A stretch of 64,000 nucleotides of DNA from Silene latifolia (GCF_048544455.1 NC_133526.1:7642001-7706000), one strand, 5' to 3'. Positions 48,180-60,677 are shown, counted from the stretch's first letter. The notes: generated by a model from the letters alone, not told the origin. Program-made: numbers and translations.

Positions 48180-48892
48180 GTCATTGCTTATTTATGTACG
48201 AGTTTTACTCAATCATGGGCATTTTTTCATATTCTTTCCATACATTACCCTTCCAATGAAAAAAAAAACTAAAAACTCTCTCTCTCTGTCTCCTTCTAAA
48301 ACTTGATGAAATTGGTCCCAAATTTCCAATTACGAGTTTCAATCCACTTATCAAACATAGCAATATTCAATTTTGTTAAACAAGTTACATGAATTATTTG
48401 CTCCTTTGAATTAATAAACTTGTTTTTCAATTAGGGTTTATTTCCCAATTATGGGTCTATTTCCCAATTGTGGTTGAGGCAAGATGGAGCGAGATGGGGG
48501 AGGCTAGTTGCGGGGACGGGGTATTGGTGTGCGGTAGTGGACAAAGCTCGACGGCGGCGGTCGTGCGGTGATTGTCGACGGTGGTGGGCAGCATCAAAAG
48601 TGGTCTCGGATTGGGTGAGGGAGGAAACGCAGGCGGTGGGGGAATGGACGGGTCTAGGCGGATGGGGTAGGGCGAGTTATGGGCGACGGCCGCACTGGAG
48701 GGTTAATGGAGGTACGGGTGGTGGTTAGGTGGCGGCGGCAGGGGTGGTTCACAGGTGGTGGGAGTAGGTTGAATAAATAATTGGATTGAGAAAATAAAAT
48801 TGAAATATGTGGGTGTTGAAATGGGGAGGGTAAATTAGTCAATTATGTCCATAATTGAGTAAATCATGTCCATGAATGAGCATGACCCTTTT
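48180..48892. mobile_element. TIR element, about 0.7 kb, with GC-rich interior
   Basis: Left arm tgcttatttatgtacgagtt, then ttactcaatcatgggca; the right arm is its inverse (ttgagtaaatcatgtccatg, aatgagcatgacc). The interior from 48470 to 48770 is G-rich (GGTGG and GGCGG motifs) in contrast with the AT-rich flanks and gives a spurious open frame. Classification beyond a long-TIR MITE is not possible. Confidence 0.45.
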
Positions 48893-49229
48893 TAAATGGT
48901 GACATATGGCCGTCTAAAACCTTTAGACAAAAATGTCCGTTCGAGGAGAGACTTATTGAATGTTCATAACAGACACGTGTTTAACTCAATGCAGCATGTT
49001 TTTGACTATTTCACCCTTCTATTTATTCTTTTGTATCAAAGTAGCTCCCTTGCTTTGATTTTCAAGAGATTGTTGCATGGAATGAACCAATTGATACAGA
49101 GTATTAAGTTTATTGTGAGTGCTCGTATACTTCATATACTCCTGTCAAGTATCATGGGAAGATATTAGAAGCTTTGAATAGGAGGTAGATTTTGATGGTG
49201 GGCTCTTTTATTGTAGTTTATGGTGATTA

Positions 49230-49999
49230 CTGCTTTGTAAGATCCCTTTTTCGTTTCATTTCCCGAAATAAAATAGTGATAAAGTAGTGATTGATGCTCC
49301 TCTACACAAGCGTGTCAAGTATCGGGCTTTGTGTACGTCGTTTGGTTATGGTTTCGTACCCTTCTCTTTCTCTTAGCATGGGGCGTTATAGACAAATGTT
49401 GTTGCCTTACTCAAACGGATTCAGAAATTCTCTGTGTTTTAATTAGGATGTCGGGGCGCGCTGCTGCTGCATATTTTTTTACTAGATGCTGTCGTCAATG
49501 GCAATGATGATAATACCGGACATGAAAGAATCAACAAAGGAAGCGACTTAAATAAAAGAACGACATTTGTGCTAGGGAGTTCAAACTAATGGTGATCAAC
49601 TGATGTATGAACTGATGAACCGATTTCGAAGAGAGAGGAAAATGAGTGAAGAAGAGAACGCCATAAGATTAAATGTGAGATGCGTGGCTTAGATGGGGGG
49701 AACAAAGGGAATGAATGGCTCAGATGCAACAAATCACTATTCTTTACTATTCATAAGAGTGTATACTGCTCATAAGAGAACCAAAATGTAAAGTTTACAC
49801 ATTTTAGTAGTTAAGGATTAAGGATCATAAGAGTGTTTACTTTATTCATAAGAGAACCAAAATGTGAAGTTTACACATTTTAGTAGTTAATTAAGAATTA
49901 AGGATTAGTTTTGCGAAATAGGAACTCAAATAGTATCTCGAATGCCCACTAATTTCTTGTAATTATTTGAGCCCAATAATAATTGCGTTTTAATAAGGG
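49230..49999 (+). pseudogene. LINE relic with C-terminal fragment and 3' tail
   Basis: Around 49400 the sequence reads VVALLKRIQKFSVF before a stop, matching VVALLKRIQEFSVS of the minus-strand LINE at 30861-31250. At 49935-49999 the tail TATCTCGAATGCCCACTAAT, ttgcgttttaataaggg closes it. The middle (about 49500-49930) contains a direct repeat (ataagagaaccaaaatgt.aagtttacac) and looks like later insertions. Confidence 0.55.
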
Positions 50000-50002
50000 T
50001 TA

Positions 50003-50814
50003 ATTGATAATCACTACCAACTTTAACACTCTTTTTCATAATCACTACCAAGATAAAAAAAAGTTTCAAAATCACTACCCTAAAATCATCTCCGATCCAA
50101 AAACACTACCAGTTAGCCCTTTCCGTCAAATTTAAGAAAATAATGACCAGCTTGCCCCTTGCTTCTACATAACTCTTCAAGTCAACTCTTCAACTCCATT
50201 TCTTATTCCTCTTTTTCATTACTCGTATTACTTTGCTATTCCGAATCTACCAACATAACGACTTCTTTTCTATTCCCATTCTACAGCCGCCACTCCAAAC
50301 CACCGTCCCAGATCTGGCCGGCAACACACCGGACTCCTCGTCTGCACCAATTATCTTCATCGGCGATCGTGATGTCCCCTTCTCCTCCCATAGTTTTTTT
50401 CCTTTCTTTTTAGCCTTGCGCAATACCGGAGCTCCGTTTATGGTAATCAGAGGCGACGAAGAGAAGTGTAATCGTGGAGTGTGGGCATTTCTGGTGGTGC
50501 ATAGTGGTGGTCGGAGGCGCAAAGGATTCGCCGGCGAGATGTGCAGTAGGCAATGATGAACGTGGTTGACTCGCCGGCATTAACTGATGGTGCATAGTGG
50601 TGGTCGGAGGCAAAAATGAATGAAGGGAAAGAGATTGAAGCTTTAATTAACAAGGGGAAGGGTAGAATGGGAATAGAAAAGAAGATTTTGGGCGGGAAAT
50701 TTGAAATACACGAGTTTAATGAGATTTTCCGGGCTATTTGGTAGTGTTTTTAAATCGGAGATGATTTTAGGGTAGTGATTTTGAAACTTTTTTTATCTTG
50801 GTAGTGATTATCAA
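50003..50814. mobile_element. Long-TIR MITE, about 812 bp (Mutator-like)
   Basis: Both ends read ATTGATAATCACTACCAA, and arms of about 110 bp carry GTTTCAAAATCACTACCCTA and AAAATCATCTCCGAT inverted. The interior has a GC-richer part with short open frames of mixed composition and repeated segments (catagtggtggtcggaggc twice), but no known domain. Confidence 0.75.
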
Positions 50815-51058
50815 TGTATATATATAAAATAGGCTTTTTTTCAGGCACTCTGAGAGACTCCAACTATTTCTAAACACGTTTTTTATTTTCATTAATTAAT
50901 TCACTTAAAAGATAATTCTTCGTTTTAAATTTTTATTAATTAATTCACTTATAGATAATTCTTCTTGGTAAATTATTATAAAGATAATAAAATAGGCAAT
51001 GTGTTTGATTAGGACACAAACCACTTCATCTATAACATATACGGAGTACTATACTAAG
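50815..51058. other. AT-rich spacer with tandem 50-bp duplication
   Basis: attaattaattcacttaaaa, gataattcttc is repeated twice near 50890 and 50936. No gene. Confidence 0.4.
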
Positions 51059-52308
51059 TGTTCCGGGTGTAATTCCAGAGCAGTTATTTGTTACCACCCG
51101 TGCTTGTAGAATGTCGTCTTTGGTCGACTTCTCCTTTCGGTTTCCTGAAATAGTGAACAAACTGAGGGCTCGGCTTTGGACCGAGCGAACTCACTCCGAC
51201 GCTCAAGTTAGTAACTTAGAGAGGCAAGTTGTGATTACTTAGCGAAGTATGTGTTGTAGAGAGATAAGGAAGATATTACCAGATGAATAGTGATTCTTAG
51301 GTTAAATTGTGGATCCTTTCCTCAATGATAGTTGAGGAGTATTTATAGATTTTCACCTTTTGTCACGTAGTGGCCAAGTGGCTAGCAGGTGGAAAGACTG
51401 ACCTACCCTCGGCCGAGGGGCCCATGGCAGGCCGGCGGGCCCTGTTGACTCGCCGCCGAGGGGTCTTGGATATAAGAACGCGGATGTGTGCCCCGGCTGG
51501 CTAGTTGCCCCGGCCGGGACCCGAGAGACAGGCCGACAGGCCTCGTTGGTTAAATTTGTCTAAGCCGTTGACTTGCTGTGGATATCTTTGACCTTGCTCA
51601 ATATGTTGACTTGGTCAGCGGGTGCAGAATATGCCCTATTAATTTGCCCCCAGCGTAGTCTATGCCGTGGTATGGGCTCCGATGTTTGTTGAGCGTATAT
51701 TCTGCGCAAGTAAAAATATCTGCCCCGGCTTCTTCTACCTCGGCGTGGTTCTGCTTAGGCCGTACCATATCCCCCCTCCACATGGTTGTGTAATGGACAT
51801 CCGATGTGGAAAAGGCAGAGACGCTGGCTGAGACCAGGGTGGAGAGTGCCGATTGTTTCTGATTGCCCCCTGGCCGGTGCTGACAAGTTTGGTTGATCAT
51901 GTGGCCGGCGGAGAACAGATACCTAGGAATTTGTTGAGAAAGATGAATAGGCAGAGAGATTTGAAGGGGCGTGTTGAAGACGCTTGGTCACTGTTGCATT
52001 GATTGACGTTCAACTGTTGCAACGATTGACATTCCGTGGTTGCATGCCTGACACGTGTCTGTTTGCTGATTGGCTGACGTTTCATGGGTTGTGCCCTGAT
52101 TGGTCCTTCTTCATGGGCTTTTCCCTATAAATAGGGCAGTTAGTCCCTGAAATTGGCCACCAATTTCATTTTCTATAAAATTTTCTTCTTTCTAGCCTTC
52201 TTTGACGAAACTTCTCTCTAGCTTTCAGACTTGTTACTCCGGCATAGCATTTTTCTTCAAGGTAAACAATCAAATTTTTAATCTCTCATTAAGTTTTCGT
52301 TGTGAATC
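51059..52308. promoter_or_regulatory. Probable LTR/promoter region of the Tat-type element
   Basis: TGTTCCGGGTGTAATTCC at 51059 could be an LTR start. The region then becomes GC-richer than the left flank. A clear plant core promoter lies at its right end: TATAAATA at 52126-52133 with a CT-rich start region, about 180 bp before the ATG at 52309 on the plus strand. A possible leader splice donor is at 52261 (caag|gtaaac). The second LTR was not identified, so the LTR call is inference. Confidence 0.4.
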
Positions 52309-54818
52309 ATGTCTTCTGCTGACGCCGGCCCTAGTAACCGTGCGCCGGGGGGTTCCCCGCCGCGTCTTGATGAGGAGGAGATGCTAGATGCCATCCCAAT
52401 AAGGTCTGGGGGCCCTAAGTCTCCGTCTCCCGAAGTCGATCCAAAAGCTTTGGAGGATTGGGAGGACGATGTTGATGATGATGACGACGGTGATGATGTT
52501 GGTGATGATGCTGAAAGGGCTCATCCTGATGAGGGGAGGCAATACGTCATGGATCACGGCGAGGCCTGTAAGGTCCGCCTGGACCGTGTCTGGACTCATA
52601 AGTTCGCCAGTTGCTCCGGCGAGACATTTTTCGAGGGCCATTTCTACTTTGGCAGGGGGTACAAAATTGTTATCCCTGAGGAGGGCCAGGCCATCTGTTG
52701 TCCTCCACCGGGTTGCACCGGCGTATACATCCGGCACTTGGAGTACGGGCTCCGATTTCCGCTGAATGATTACGTCATGGCTATCATTAGAGCCATGAAC
52801 GTCGCCGTGGCCCAACTGCACCCGTTGGCTATTAGGACCATAGTCGGCTTTGTCTGGCTCTGTCTCTTCAAGGGGGAGGTCCCAACGGTTAATTTATTCC
52901 GTCGGCTTCACCACCTTCGGCCGTCGTTTCCCGGTCGTGTCGGATGGTACAGCGTGCAAGTGGAGCCGGGTTACATCTCCGTTGATAAGCTTTCCTCCTG
53001 CAAGGATTGGAAAGATCGGTGGGTGTACGTTGAGGTGCCGGATGACTATCCGCTGCCCCGGTCCTTCCAGCACCAAGTTAATTTGCGGTGCGAGACTGAG
53101 GCGGAGCATGACAGATGGGTCAAACGGAAAAAGCTTAAGATGGACTTCGACAAGGTTCCTCTTAATGAGGATGAGAGGCTGGCGATGAGGCTCTTTGAGA
53201 CGAACAAGAGTGGGGTGTCGAAAAGATGGATCCCCCCGACGCGCATCATCCTTCAGATGAGTCGCTTTCGCCATGTCGGCCTCATACCGGCCCTAGCGCA
53301 GGGTGAGTGGGGTCGGCGTGAGGCCCATCTCTGCTCTCAACGTTTCTGTTTCTTGAATTTCAATTTACTTCTACTTAACTCTTGTTTTGCTTCCTTTGCA
53401 GACCACTTTGGGCCGGACCTGTCTGAGAATATCTTTCGGAGGATGGGGCTGCACAAGGATAAGACCGTTGCTGATTTGCACCCTAAGGCTCTGGCCCGTG
53501 ATCGCAGGACGTCGCCGAATGATCTGATGGATCAGCAGCTGAAAGGCCTGAATGTGGAGGCGGCCCAGGCGAGGGTTGCTAGTAACATGCCGCGCCGAAC
53601 GCGGAAAACAAAATCTTCGGCGGCGACGGCGTCGACATCCGTTCCACCTTCCATCCCTTCAGTCCAGAAGGAGGCGGTGGAGATCGTCGATATTACCGAT
53701 GGGGGGGACTCCGATGCGGAGGGATCTCCCCTTATCCGTAAAAGGAAAGAACCCACCCCTGCTGCTGATACTTCTGCTGCAACTGTTGCCGGAGAGGAGA
53801 TGCGTCCTCCGAGCAAGAAGGCCAAGCAAGGTACATATATATCCTGTGGCCCAAACTTGGCCGGTTCATTTAGGCGTTCCTGATGACAGGGTCTCCAATA
53901 CGTCCATGTATACTGACACGGATGTTTTAATTGATTTTTGTAGATCAACCGTCGACAGCCGCCGTTCTCACTGTGCGGCAATTGGAGAAGCAGCCTGAGA
54001 AGGCGGGTGATAGAAATGTCACCGTCGATCCCCTACTTCAGAAGGTTTCCCCCACCGAGCTTGTGGCGGAGGGGATGAGAATAGGCAAGAGGCTAGCGAA
54101 ATGGACTCAACTTGCCGGCTCCCACATTATGGAGCAAGAGAAGACCATGGCTGAAGCTGCCCCATAGCTCGAGCGGCTAAGGCTGGAACTCGACGCGGCG
54201 AACAAGGAGGCCAAGAGGGCCAAGGCTGAGGCTGAAGAGGCAGTCCGTGCTGAGAGAAAACTCAGGGAGGACGCTGAAAAGGAAGTCCTCGCTGAGAGAG
54301 CCAAGGCCGAGGCTGCGGCGGCTGAAGCTACTAAGCTGCGGGAGATGTGTGACCTCGTTCAGCAGCACGCCGACCTTTACCTTACGCAGAGGAACGAATT
54401 TAGGAGCTTGTTCCAGGCCCAGGGGAAGGTGGTCCGGAACAGGGATGCTATCATCGCCCAAAGGGAGGAGGACATTGAGAGACTCCAAACCGTTCTTCTC
54501 CCCAACATGTGAGCCAAATACCGGGACCTGGCCGAAGAAGCTGCCAGGGAAGTGATTGAGGAGCTCTTCCCTCTTGATGGCTCCTTTCCGTGGGACAGAT
54601 TTGACGAGCTGTTTGATGACAAGCTCGAAGCTAAAGAAGAGGCCGCGAAGGAAAAGGCCAAGGAGGAGGTAAGGGTGAAGAAGGAGGAAGAGGCGGCCGC
54701 GGAGAAGGCGGCCCTTGCTGAGGAGGCTAGGGCGGCCAAGGAGGAAGCCGAGAGGATGAAGGCAGCTGAGGCTGCTGAGACAACCTCTGGGTCGCCCATT
54801 AAGGACGACGGCCGCTAA
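52309..54818 (+). pseudogene. Accessory ORF of Tat/Retand-type element (Transposase_28-like), with two in-frame stops
   Basis: Exons 52309-53302, 53402-53830 and 53944-54818 join in phase. The first part has an acidic leader, then the region that Pfam calls putative gypsy type transposon (PF04195): RHLEYGLRFPLNDYVMAIIR, LHPLAIRTIVGFVWLC, PTVNLFRRLHHLRPS. Next come a basic/Ser-rich linker (PRRTRKTKSS) and a long Ala/Glu/Lys coiled coil (54170-54780). A TAG at 54165-54167 and a TGA at 54510-54512 interrupt the coiled coil, with the same frame open after each. In Tat-lineage retroelements such extra genes lie opposite to gag-pol, as here. The protein's function is unknown. Confidence 0.75.
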
Positions 54819-55254
54819 CGCCGCGATGGCAAGCAAGAACGAGCATAGGAGACGGCGGTCGTCACCAGGCTCACCCGGCGTCTCGGATAGCTTTAGCTGT
54901 TCGGGGGCCAATTATTAAGCCTTTCCTCCCTGCCATCTTTTGGCGCTTAAATGATATGTCTGTAACCTTTTGCTTTTATTTTCCTTGTATTTTTGTACAA
55001 CTTTGGTAGGTTGTGTTTTGGCTTATTCTTGTGGGGACGGCCGTCGTCTGTATTTTCCTCACTTGTAACCCGTTATCGTTTTTAATAAGAGTTTGCTTAT
55101 TTTGCCTCTGACTTGGCTGAGGTCTTTTCTTGTCGTTGTCTGAGTTGTCTTCTTACGTTATTAATTGAGCGCTTCTTTTGTTTCTACCTCGGTCTGGCCG
55201 AGGCAGTTAGAATGCGTATCTCAACTATGTTTAACGTTCCTGAGGCCTGCTGAT
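54819..55254. other. 3' flank of the accessory ORF
   Basis: No gene. T-rich stretches and GTTTGCTTATTTTGCCTCTG-like sequence could provide the 3' end of the accessory transcript. Confidence 0.3.
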
Positions 55255-55289
55255 CGCTTTTGCGAGTATCAGTAGACGCTGGTAGTGGC

Positions 55290-55655
55290 TATCGTGGCGT
55301 CTGCCTCTTGGAGTGACTGCCGTGGCGTCTACCACTTGGAGTGACTGCTGCGGCGTCTACCTCTTAGGGTGACTGCCGTAGCGTCTACTTCTTAGGGTGA
55401 CTGCGACGGCGCCTGCTTCTTGATAGTGACTGCCGTGGCGTCTACCACTTGGAGTGACCGCTGCGGCGTCTACCTCTTAGGGTGACTGCCGTAGCGTTTA
55501 CTTCTTGGGGTAACTGCGACGGCGCCTGCTTCTTGATAGTGATAGTGGCGTCTACCACTGGGAGTGACACGCGCGTCTACCTCTTAGGGTGACTGCCGTA
55601 GCGTCTACTTCTTGGGGTGATTGCGACGGCGCCTGCTTCTTGATAGTGACCATGG
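55290..55655. repeat. Higher-order tandem repeat: about 28-bp units in 113-bp blocks
   Basis: Units of the form GTGACTGCCGTGGCGTCTAC plus (C/T)ACTTGGA or CTCTTAGG. Four unit types follow each other (Tgccgtggcgtct, ctgcggcgtct, ccgtagcgtct, cgacggcgcct) and the block of four repeats about three times. Such arrays are common in the non-coding part of Tat-type elements. Confidence 0.85.
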
Positions 55656-55815
55656 GGGGAAATGAACACTTTGATGGAAAACTTGGGACCATTCTTCATT
55701 AGAAATAACATGCGTCGGGGTGCCCACAGTTGTTTCGGGCACCTCCGCCGCTATACAAAATTTTTCCGGGATTGTCCGTCCCAATGGTTTATCAAAGGCG
55801 CACCTTCCATGTCTG

Positions 55816-57186
55816 TCAGCCGGTGTGTCTTGAGAGAGCGTCGGACCTGGGAGTGTACTGTATCTGGAAGGACTTTAATTTGGCGGTGTCGGCTTTTATC
55901 CTTTCCAGGTATCTTCCCATCCCATCGTCTCGAGCCTCATACTCTCCCCTGACTCGGCCGGCCACCAATAGTGAGCATGTCTTTACCGCGACGTGCTCCG
56001 CCCCGGCGGCCCTAGCTAACTCGACTCCCTTTATCACCGCCTCGTAATCGGACCCGTTGTTTGAGGCCGAGGAGGTAAATTTCAAGGTGTGTTTAGACAC
56101 GTTCCCGTTCGGGCTGGTGATAAGGATGTCGGCTCCTGAGCCGTTCGCCGTAGGGGGCCCATCAGTAGTCATTTCCCATATGCAGGGATGCGGCTCTTCT
56201 TGGTCGGTCGGGGTTCCTCCAACCATGCCGACGTTGGTATTCATCGGGTCTTCCTCCCGCCGCATGGATGGGCTCTTCCCTTCTCTCGATCGCTTTGCCA
56301 CTTTGAGGGATTGCATGTTGCACCCTCGGCGGATATCCTGGTGTTGACCACCTCGTCCTTCTCGTTCTTGGAGACGAGCTTATGCGCTTCCCCCCGGTCC
56401 GAGACATACATCAGTGTCAGGGCCCGGATGGACATTACTGCGTCGGCCTCGCTCAGAGTGACTCGGCCTATGAGAACGTTGTAGGCGGACGAGCCGTCGA
56501 TGACCACGAACTCAGCTAGGATATTCTTGGCCGCATCTCCTTCGCCGAACATCACTGGTAGTCTGATTGACCCCAGGGGTACCAGGCCGGCCCCGGAGAA
56601 ACTGTACAGCGGATTGGTGCAGGGGCTCAGGTCTTCAATCTTCAGGCCGAGCCCCTGAAAGCACTCTCTGAACATGATATTCGTGTAGGCGCCGTGTCAA
56701 TCGTGCACCTCTTGACAAGGTGGTTGGATATGTCCAAGTGACTACAAGTGGGTCGGCCGTGAGGGGCGATGACTCCCTCGTAGTCCTTCTTCCCAATGGT
56801 TATATCGGAGATGTTGGAAGCGGTGGCCGCTGTTTTGGGCACAAAGTTGATGGCCTGATACAGCTCGTTCAGGTGCCGCTTGTGCCCATGAGCGGACCCG
56901 CCGTTCTCGTTGCCCCCGATGACAACATTGATTACTCCTATCCGTTCGAAGACGGATTTTTTGCTGGAGCCGCTGGCATCAGTCTTTTGGCCTTTGGCGA
57001 CATATTTGTCGAGGCTCCCTTCCGGATCGCCTCTTCGATGGCATTCTTCGATGCCGGCAGCTTATCGAGGTGACCGGTGTGGCCGTGGTACTCACAAAGA
57101 TCGTGGACACGGGCCGCCCACGGGGGCGCTTGGGAGTGAAGGGGCTCGAAAACAAGCGTTTGCATTTTGTATGGAGTCGCCACCAA
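55816..57186 (-). pseudogene. Tat-type Ty3/gypsy gag-pol remnant: gag end, protease, archaeal-type RNase H; RT deleted
   Basis: On the minus strand, in order: a gag C-terminus with knuckle-like CEYHGHTGH and KNAIEEAIRKG (57186-56938); protease with IDT at about 56695, then LGSIRLPVMFG, ILAEFVVIDGSSAYNVLIGR (to about 56250); then directly WEMTTDGPPTANGSGADIL, EAVIKGVELARAAGAEHVAV, LLVAGRVRGEYEARDDGMGR, an additional RNase H of the Tat lineage (to 55816). Reverse transcriptase and the first RNase H are missing between about 56230 and 56195, and integrase is missing after it. One base is lost inside the catalytic DTG motif and the frame shifts again near 56280. It is a defective element. Confidence 0.85.
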
Positions 57187-60100
57187 TTTTTATGGGAAAT
57201 TGGAACCGTTCGAATACCTCATGTCATGTCAAGACATAAAGTAGTGACATGAACACTAAGCAATCGTTACCCTTAGCATTCTATGTCTAGAATGACTCTC
57301 GTGGATGCCAATGAACACGGGTGCTCACGGAGATCTGGAGTAAGGGGTGAGGGTACGTATTAGGAAGCTCTTTTGATCGAACACCTAATCCCGCCCGCCT
57401 CGATAGCGGCCTCTACTAATGATTAGGGATATCATTCATACTCGATATATCGTCGGTTATATGCATGCAATGCAACATCCATAGATTAATCCTAGCATGT
57501 GAAGATTAGACTAAGTCGGTTGACACGTAATTAGCATACAATTGGGTCGAAGTAGGATTTAATGCTCGTTTACATGTGAAAGCATACAAATGATAAAAGG
57601 AATACAATAATTATAAATTACAAGAATGAAAATTACAATAATTACATCGGATTAGGCGATTTATGTCGAAAATACCTTTAAAACGGATGATTTGATAAAA
57701 CGAATAAAAGAATAAAATAACAAATCAACGAACAGGAATTAGCGATATTACGAATATTAGTTAATTGATGCGTAAACTAATTAATCTAGGTCAAGGCAGA
57801 AAAGGAGTTCAGGGACAGAAGTCGTCCCCGAACAGCGCAAGCGAGAAGAGCATCGCGCCCTTTGGAAGAGGCGCAGCAGCTTCTTTGCGTCATTCCAAGG
57901 ACGAATTCTCGTCGTGAAGCCGAATCGCAATTGTTAATGTCAGTTGATGAATTTAATGAATCGATTCAATTATTTACTCGGATGAAAGTGATTAGCATGT
58001 TATTTACATATGATTGATGGTTATGAAAACAATAAACATGAATGAGACGGAAATAAGACGGATTAACTATGTGAAGGGTCGACGTTAATAAATGAATAAT
58101 TAAACTAACAAAACGAATTAGATTAAACACGATGAACGATGACGAATTAGTGATGAACAATAAATAAACAGATGCAAATTTATCAATAACGAATTCCAGA
58201 AACTCAATATGAACAGATTGAACTTCTAAAACCCGAAACTTGAATTAATGACGAAAACCCGCAAATATGAATTATAAGGGATTTGAGCCTGACTTGACGA
58301 CTAATTAAGCATGAATGATGAATTATATACAATATACATATGATTTATAAATTACCGTGATGAAGAATTAAAGAACAAAAAGAAAGGAACAATTTTTGGT
58401 ACGAATTACAGAGGACGGAGGAAGAAGAAAAGAAGCAGGAACTGCGGCAGCCTCACGAAGAGGCGCAGCAGGTGTGCGCTCCTTTGAAGAGGCGCGAGCG
58501 ATTCTTTGCGTCTTTTCTCGACGTCTGTCTACTGGAAATCCGCAAAAACAGGTTTTAAAGACGGTTTTAGAAATCGATTTTAATGGTGTTTTCGACATAA
58601 ACCTTACAATTGATTATACGATAATTAAAATACAATAAATAAAAGGAATTATACACCCTCAGACTTACATGTTGACGGAACGAGAAGAACTAAGAAGATC
58701 GATTAGTGAATGCTCGACGCGAATGCAAGGAAAGAGTGCCCTCGTAAGAGGAAAACGATTTAACAAGTTGATTAATTAGATTGATTGAGTGTAGTGGTCA
58801 AATTGGTCGGTCATGCAACGGAAAGGCTGGTACCCGGAAAGATCCGAGCTTACGTGGTCGAATGTTCAAGCACGTAGGCGCCAATTAGTAAGAACGAAGT
58901 CTAGAATGCAAAGGGAGAAGAGAAGGGCGGACACTCGCGTGAAGAATATGAGGAACGAAAGCTCCTATTTATACTAATCACGTGGAGGAATAGGGTTTCG
59001 GAGACTCTTTGGAAGTGAATCTCGGAAAGATATAAAAAAGATACGTAAATCATACAAAGAAGGGCCTGGGAAGAGGCGCAGCAGCCACCGCGTCTCTTGG
59101 AAGAGGCGCAGCAGGTGCCGCGCCTGTTCCCAGGGGGTTTCCTCCTGTTTAAGAAAGATTTCCGTGTTTAAGTTATGGTAGGACGGATTTAATTCGATTA
59201 TCTTTTGAATATTACGGGATATTGTTTGCCAAAAGATAAAATTTGATAAAATATGGAATAGAAATATCCGGAACATTCCAGAACATTCTGACTCGGGATT
59301 TAACAAATCGAAAAATGGAGACGGTTTTTGACCCGACTCGAATGTACTCTAATTATTGCCAAAACGACCGTATCGGCACGTAGATGACAACTAAGAGGTT
59401 GACATTTATATTTGAGCAATCACTTGACGATAATCTTACGAATTGTCACAAATCGTTCCGCGAATCAAACATGCGCCCAATCATCACCGGGTGGTTTGCG
59501 AGGGGTGCGAAACGAGGTGTCTCAGAGCCCCACTTTGACCGAGGCTTGGACAAGGCGAAAGTCAAAGTATAGCCATCAGGTCAATCGAAGATTACAACCC
59601 GACGACTATGGCGACGCGAGGCGGCTCAAGGGGTCCGAGCCAAGGACCCGTCGTCGGAACACTTTAGAGTCCGTCGACTATCGGGGAGGGTCGTTTAAAG
59701 TCCATTAGACTACGTAAGGAAGCTCGCCAGCCATAAGAAAGGACCATACCTGAGACTTCTTCCTCGAGATGCTTTCGGAGGTGCATAGGAGCTAAGGTTA
59801 AGACCTAAAGGTTATATATGAATGTGCTAGGGTGTGGGACCCTAAAGGAAAGCATTGACAGGAAGGAGGCCAAATATGAGTTCTGACCTAAAGGTAACTA
59901 AGGTTTGGGTATAGGAACTTCTGGAGAACGACACCCTGCCGAACTCCGCGGGAAACAAGAAATATTGAAAGCAAAGCAGGACGTCGGTAGAAATCGCTGT
60001 GGGAATCCGCTTGCGGCTCGGTCTCGAGCGACCGCGAAATTTGGAAGTTGAATCTGCTTGCGTCGGTCTCAAGCGAACTCTTGTTGGAGAATATGTCGAC

Positions 60101-60677
60101 GACTAGGAACATCTTGATCGTCTGGGAAAGTCTTGAGTGAGCAAAGATCGCAAAATACTACTGCACTGGATAAAATGATTTGACGACTAGGAACATCTGA
60201 ATCGTCATGAAAGGAAGTCTTGGGTGAGCAGTACTGCAAAATACTACTGCGCCAAAATGGTTGAGCAATGCTGCGAAATACTGCTGCGCGGGATAAAACG
60301 AACTCGGACAATACTGCGAAATATTGTTGCACTGGATAAAATGCGGGCCGGAACGAGAGGAAATCGTCGAAACGGACCAAAGTGATAAAATGTCATCGAA
60401 GAAGAGGCGCACCAAAGATGGGCCCACGAATAACGAACTCATAACGGATTTTTGAAAATCCAACAGGAGGGAAACAAAGGAAGAGGCGCAGCAAGAGCTG
60501 CGTCCCTTGGAAGAGGCGCAGCGCCTGCTGCGTCTGTTCCCCAATTCAGCAATTCCGCGTAAAAACGCGAAATCAGAAAGGTTTTATTTCATTATTTCGA
60601 AACACAAATCCTTCAATTTTTTTCTCTCAAATCTTCACCATTTCCGTCAAGGTTGGATTCAAAAGCTTGCTTAAAAT
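57187..60677 (+). mobile_element. Long non-coding leader/LTR-like region upstream of the PMD gene
   Basis: Begins with TGGAGTCGCCACCAATTTTT (57172 on), a sequence I associate with the 5' internal part of Ogre/Tat-type elements. It holds no intact gene. It contains repeated GAAGAGGCGCAGCAG motifs in pairs (about 57868, 58455, 58483, 59073, 59101, 60480, 60510) and a tandem array at 60090-60345. Its composition changes from AT-rich (57560-58700) to GC-richer (59480-60540). Exact LTR borders could not be set. Confidence 0.4.
60090..60345. repeat. Irregular tandem repeat with CGACTAGGAACATCT and ATACTGCTGCG motifs
   Basis: cgacgactaggaacatctt, aagtcttgagtgagca and aaatactactgcactggata recur two to four times with changes, in units of about 50-80 bp. 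Confidence 0.75.

Noticed and set aside
48468-48728. 86-codon open frame rich in Trp/Arg/Gly
   Set aside because: Comes from the G-rich interior of a TIR element. No domain and no homologous frame.
54177-54911. 244-codon minus-strand open frame rich in Leu/Ser
   Set aside because: It is the antisense shadow of the Ala/Glu/Lys coiled-coil exon of the plus-strand accessory gene.
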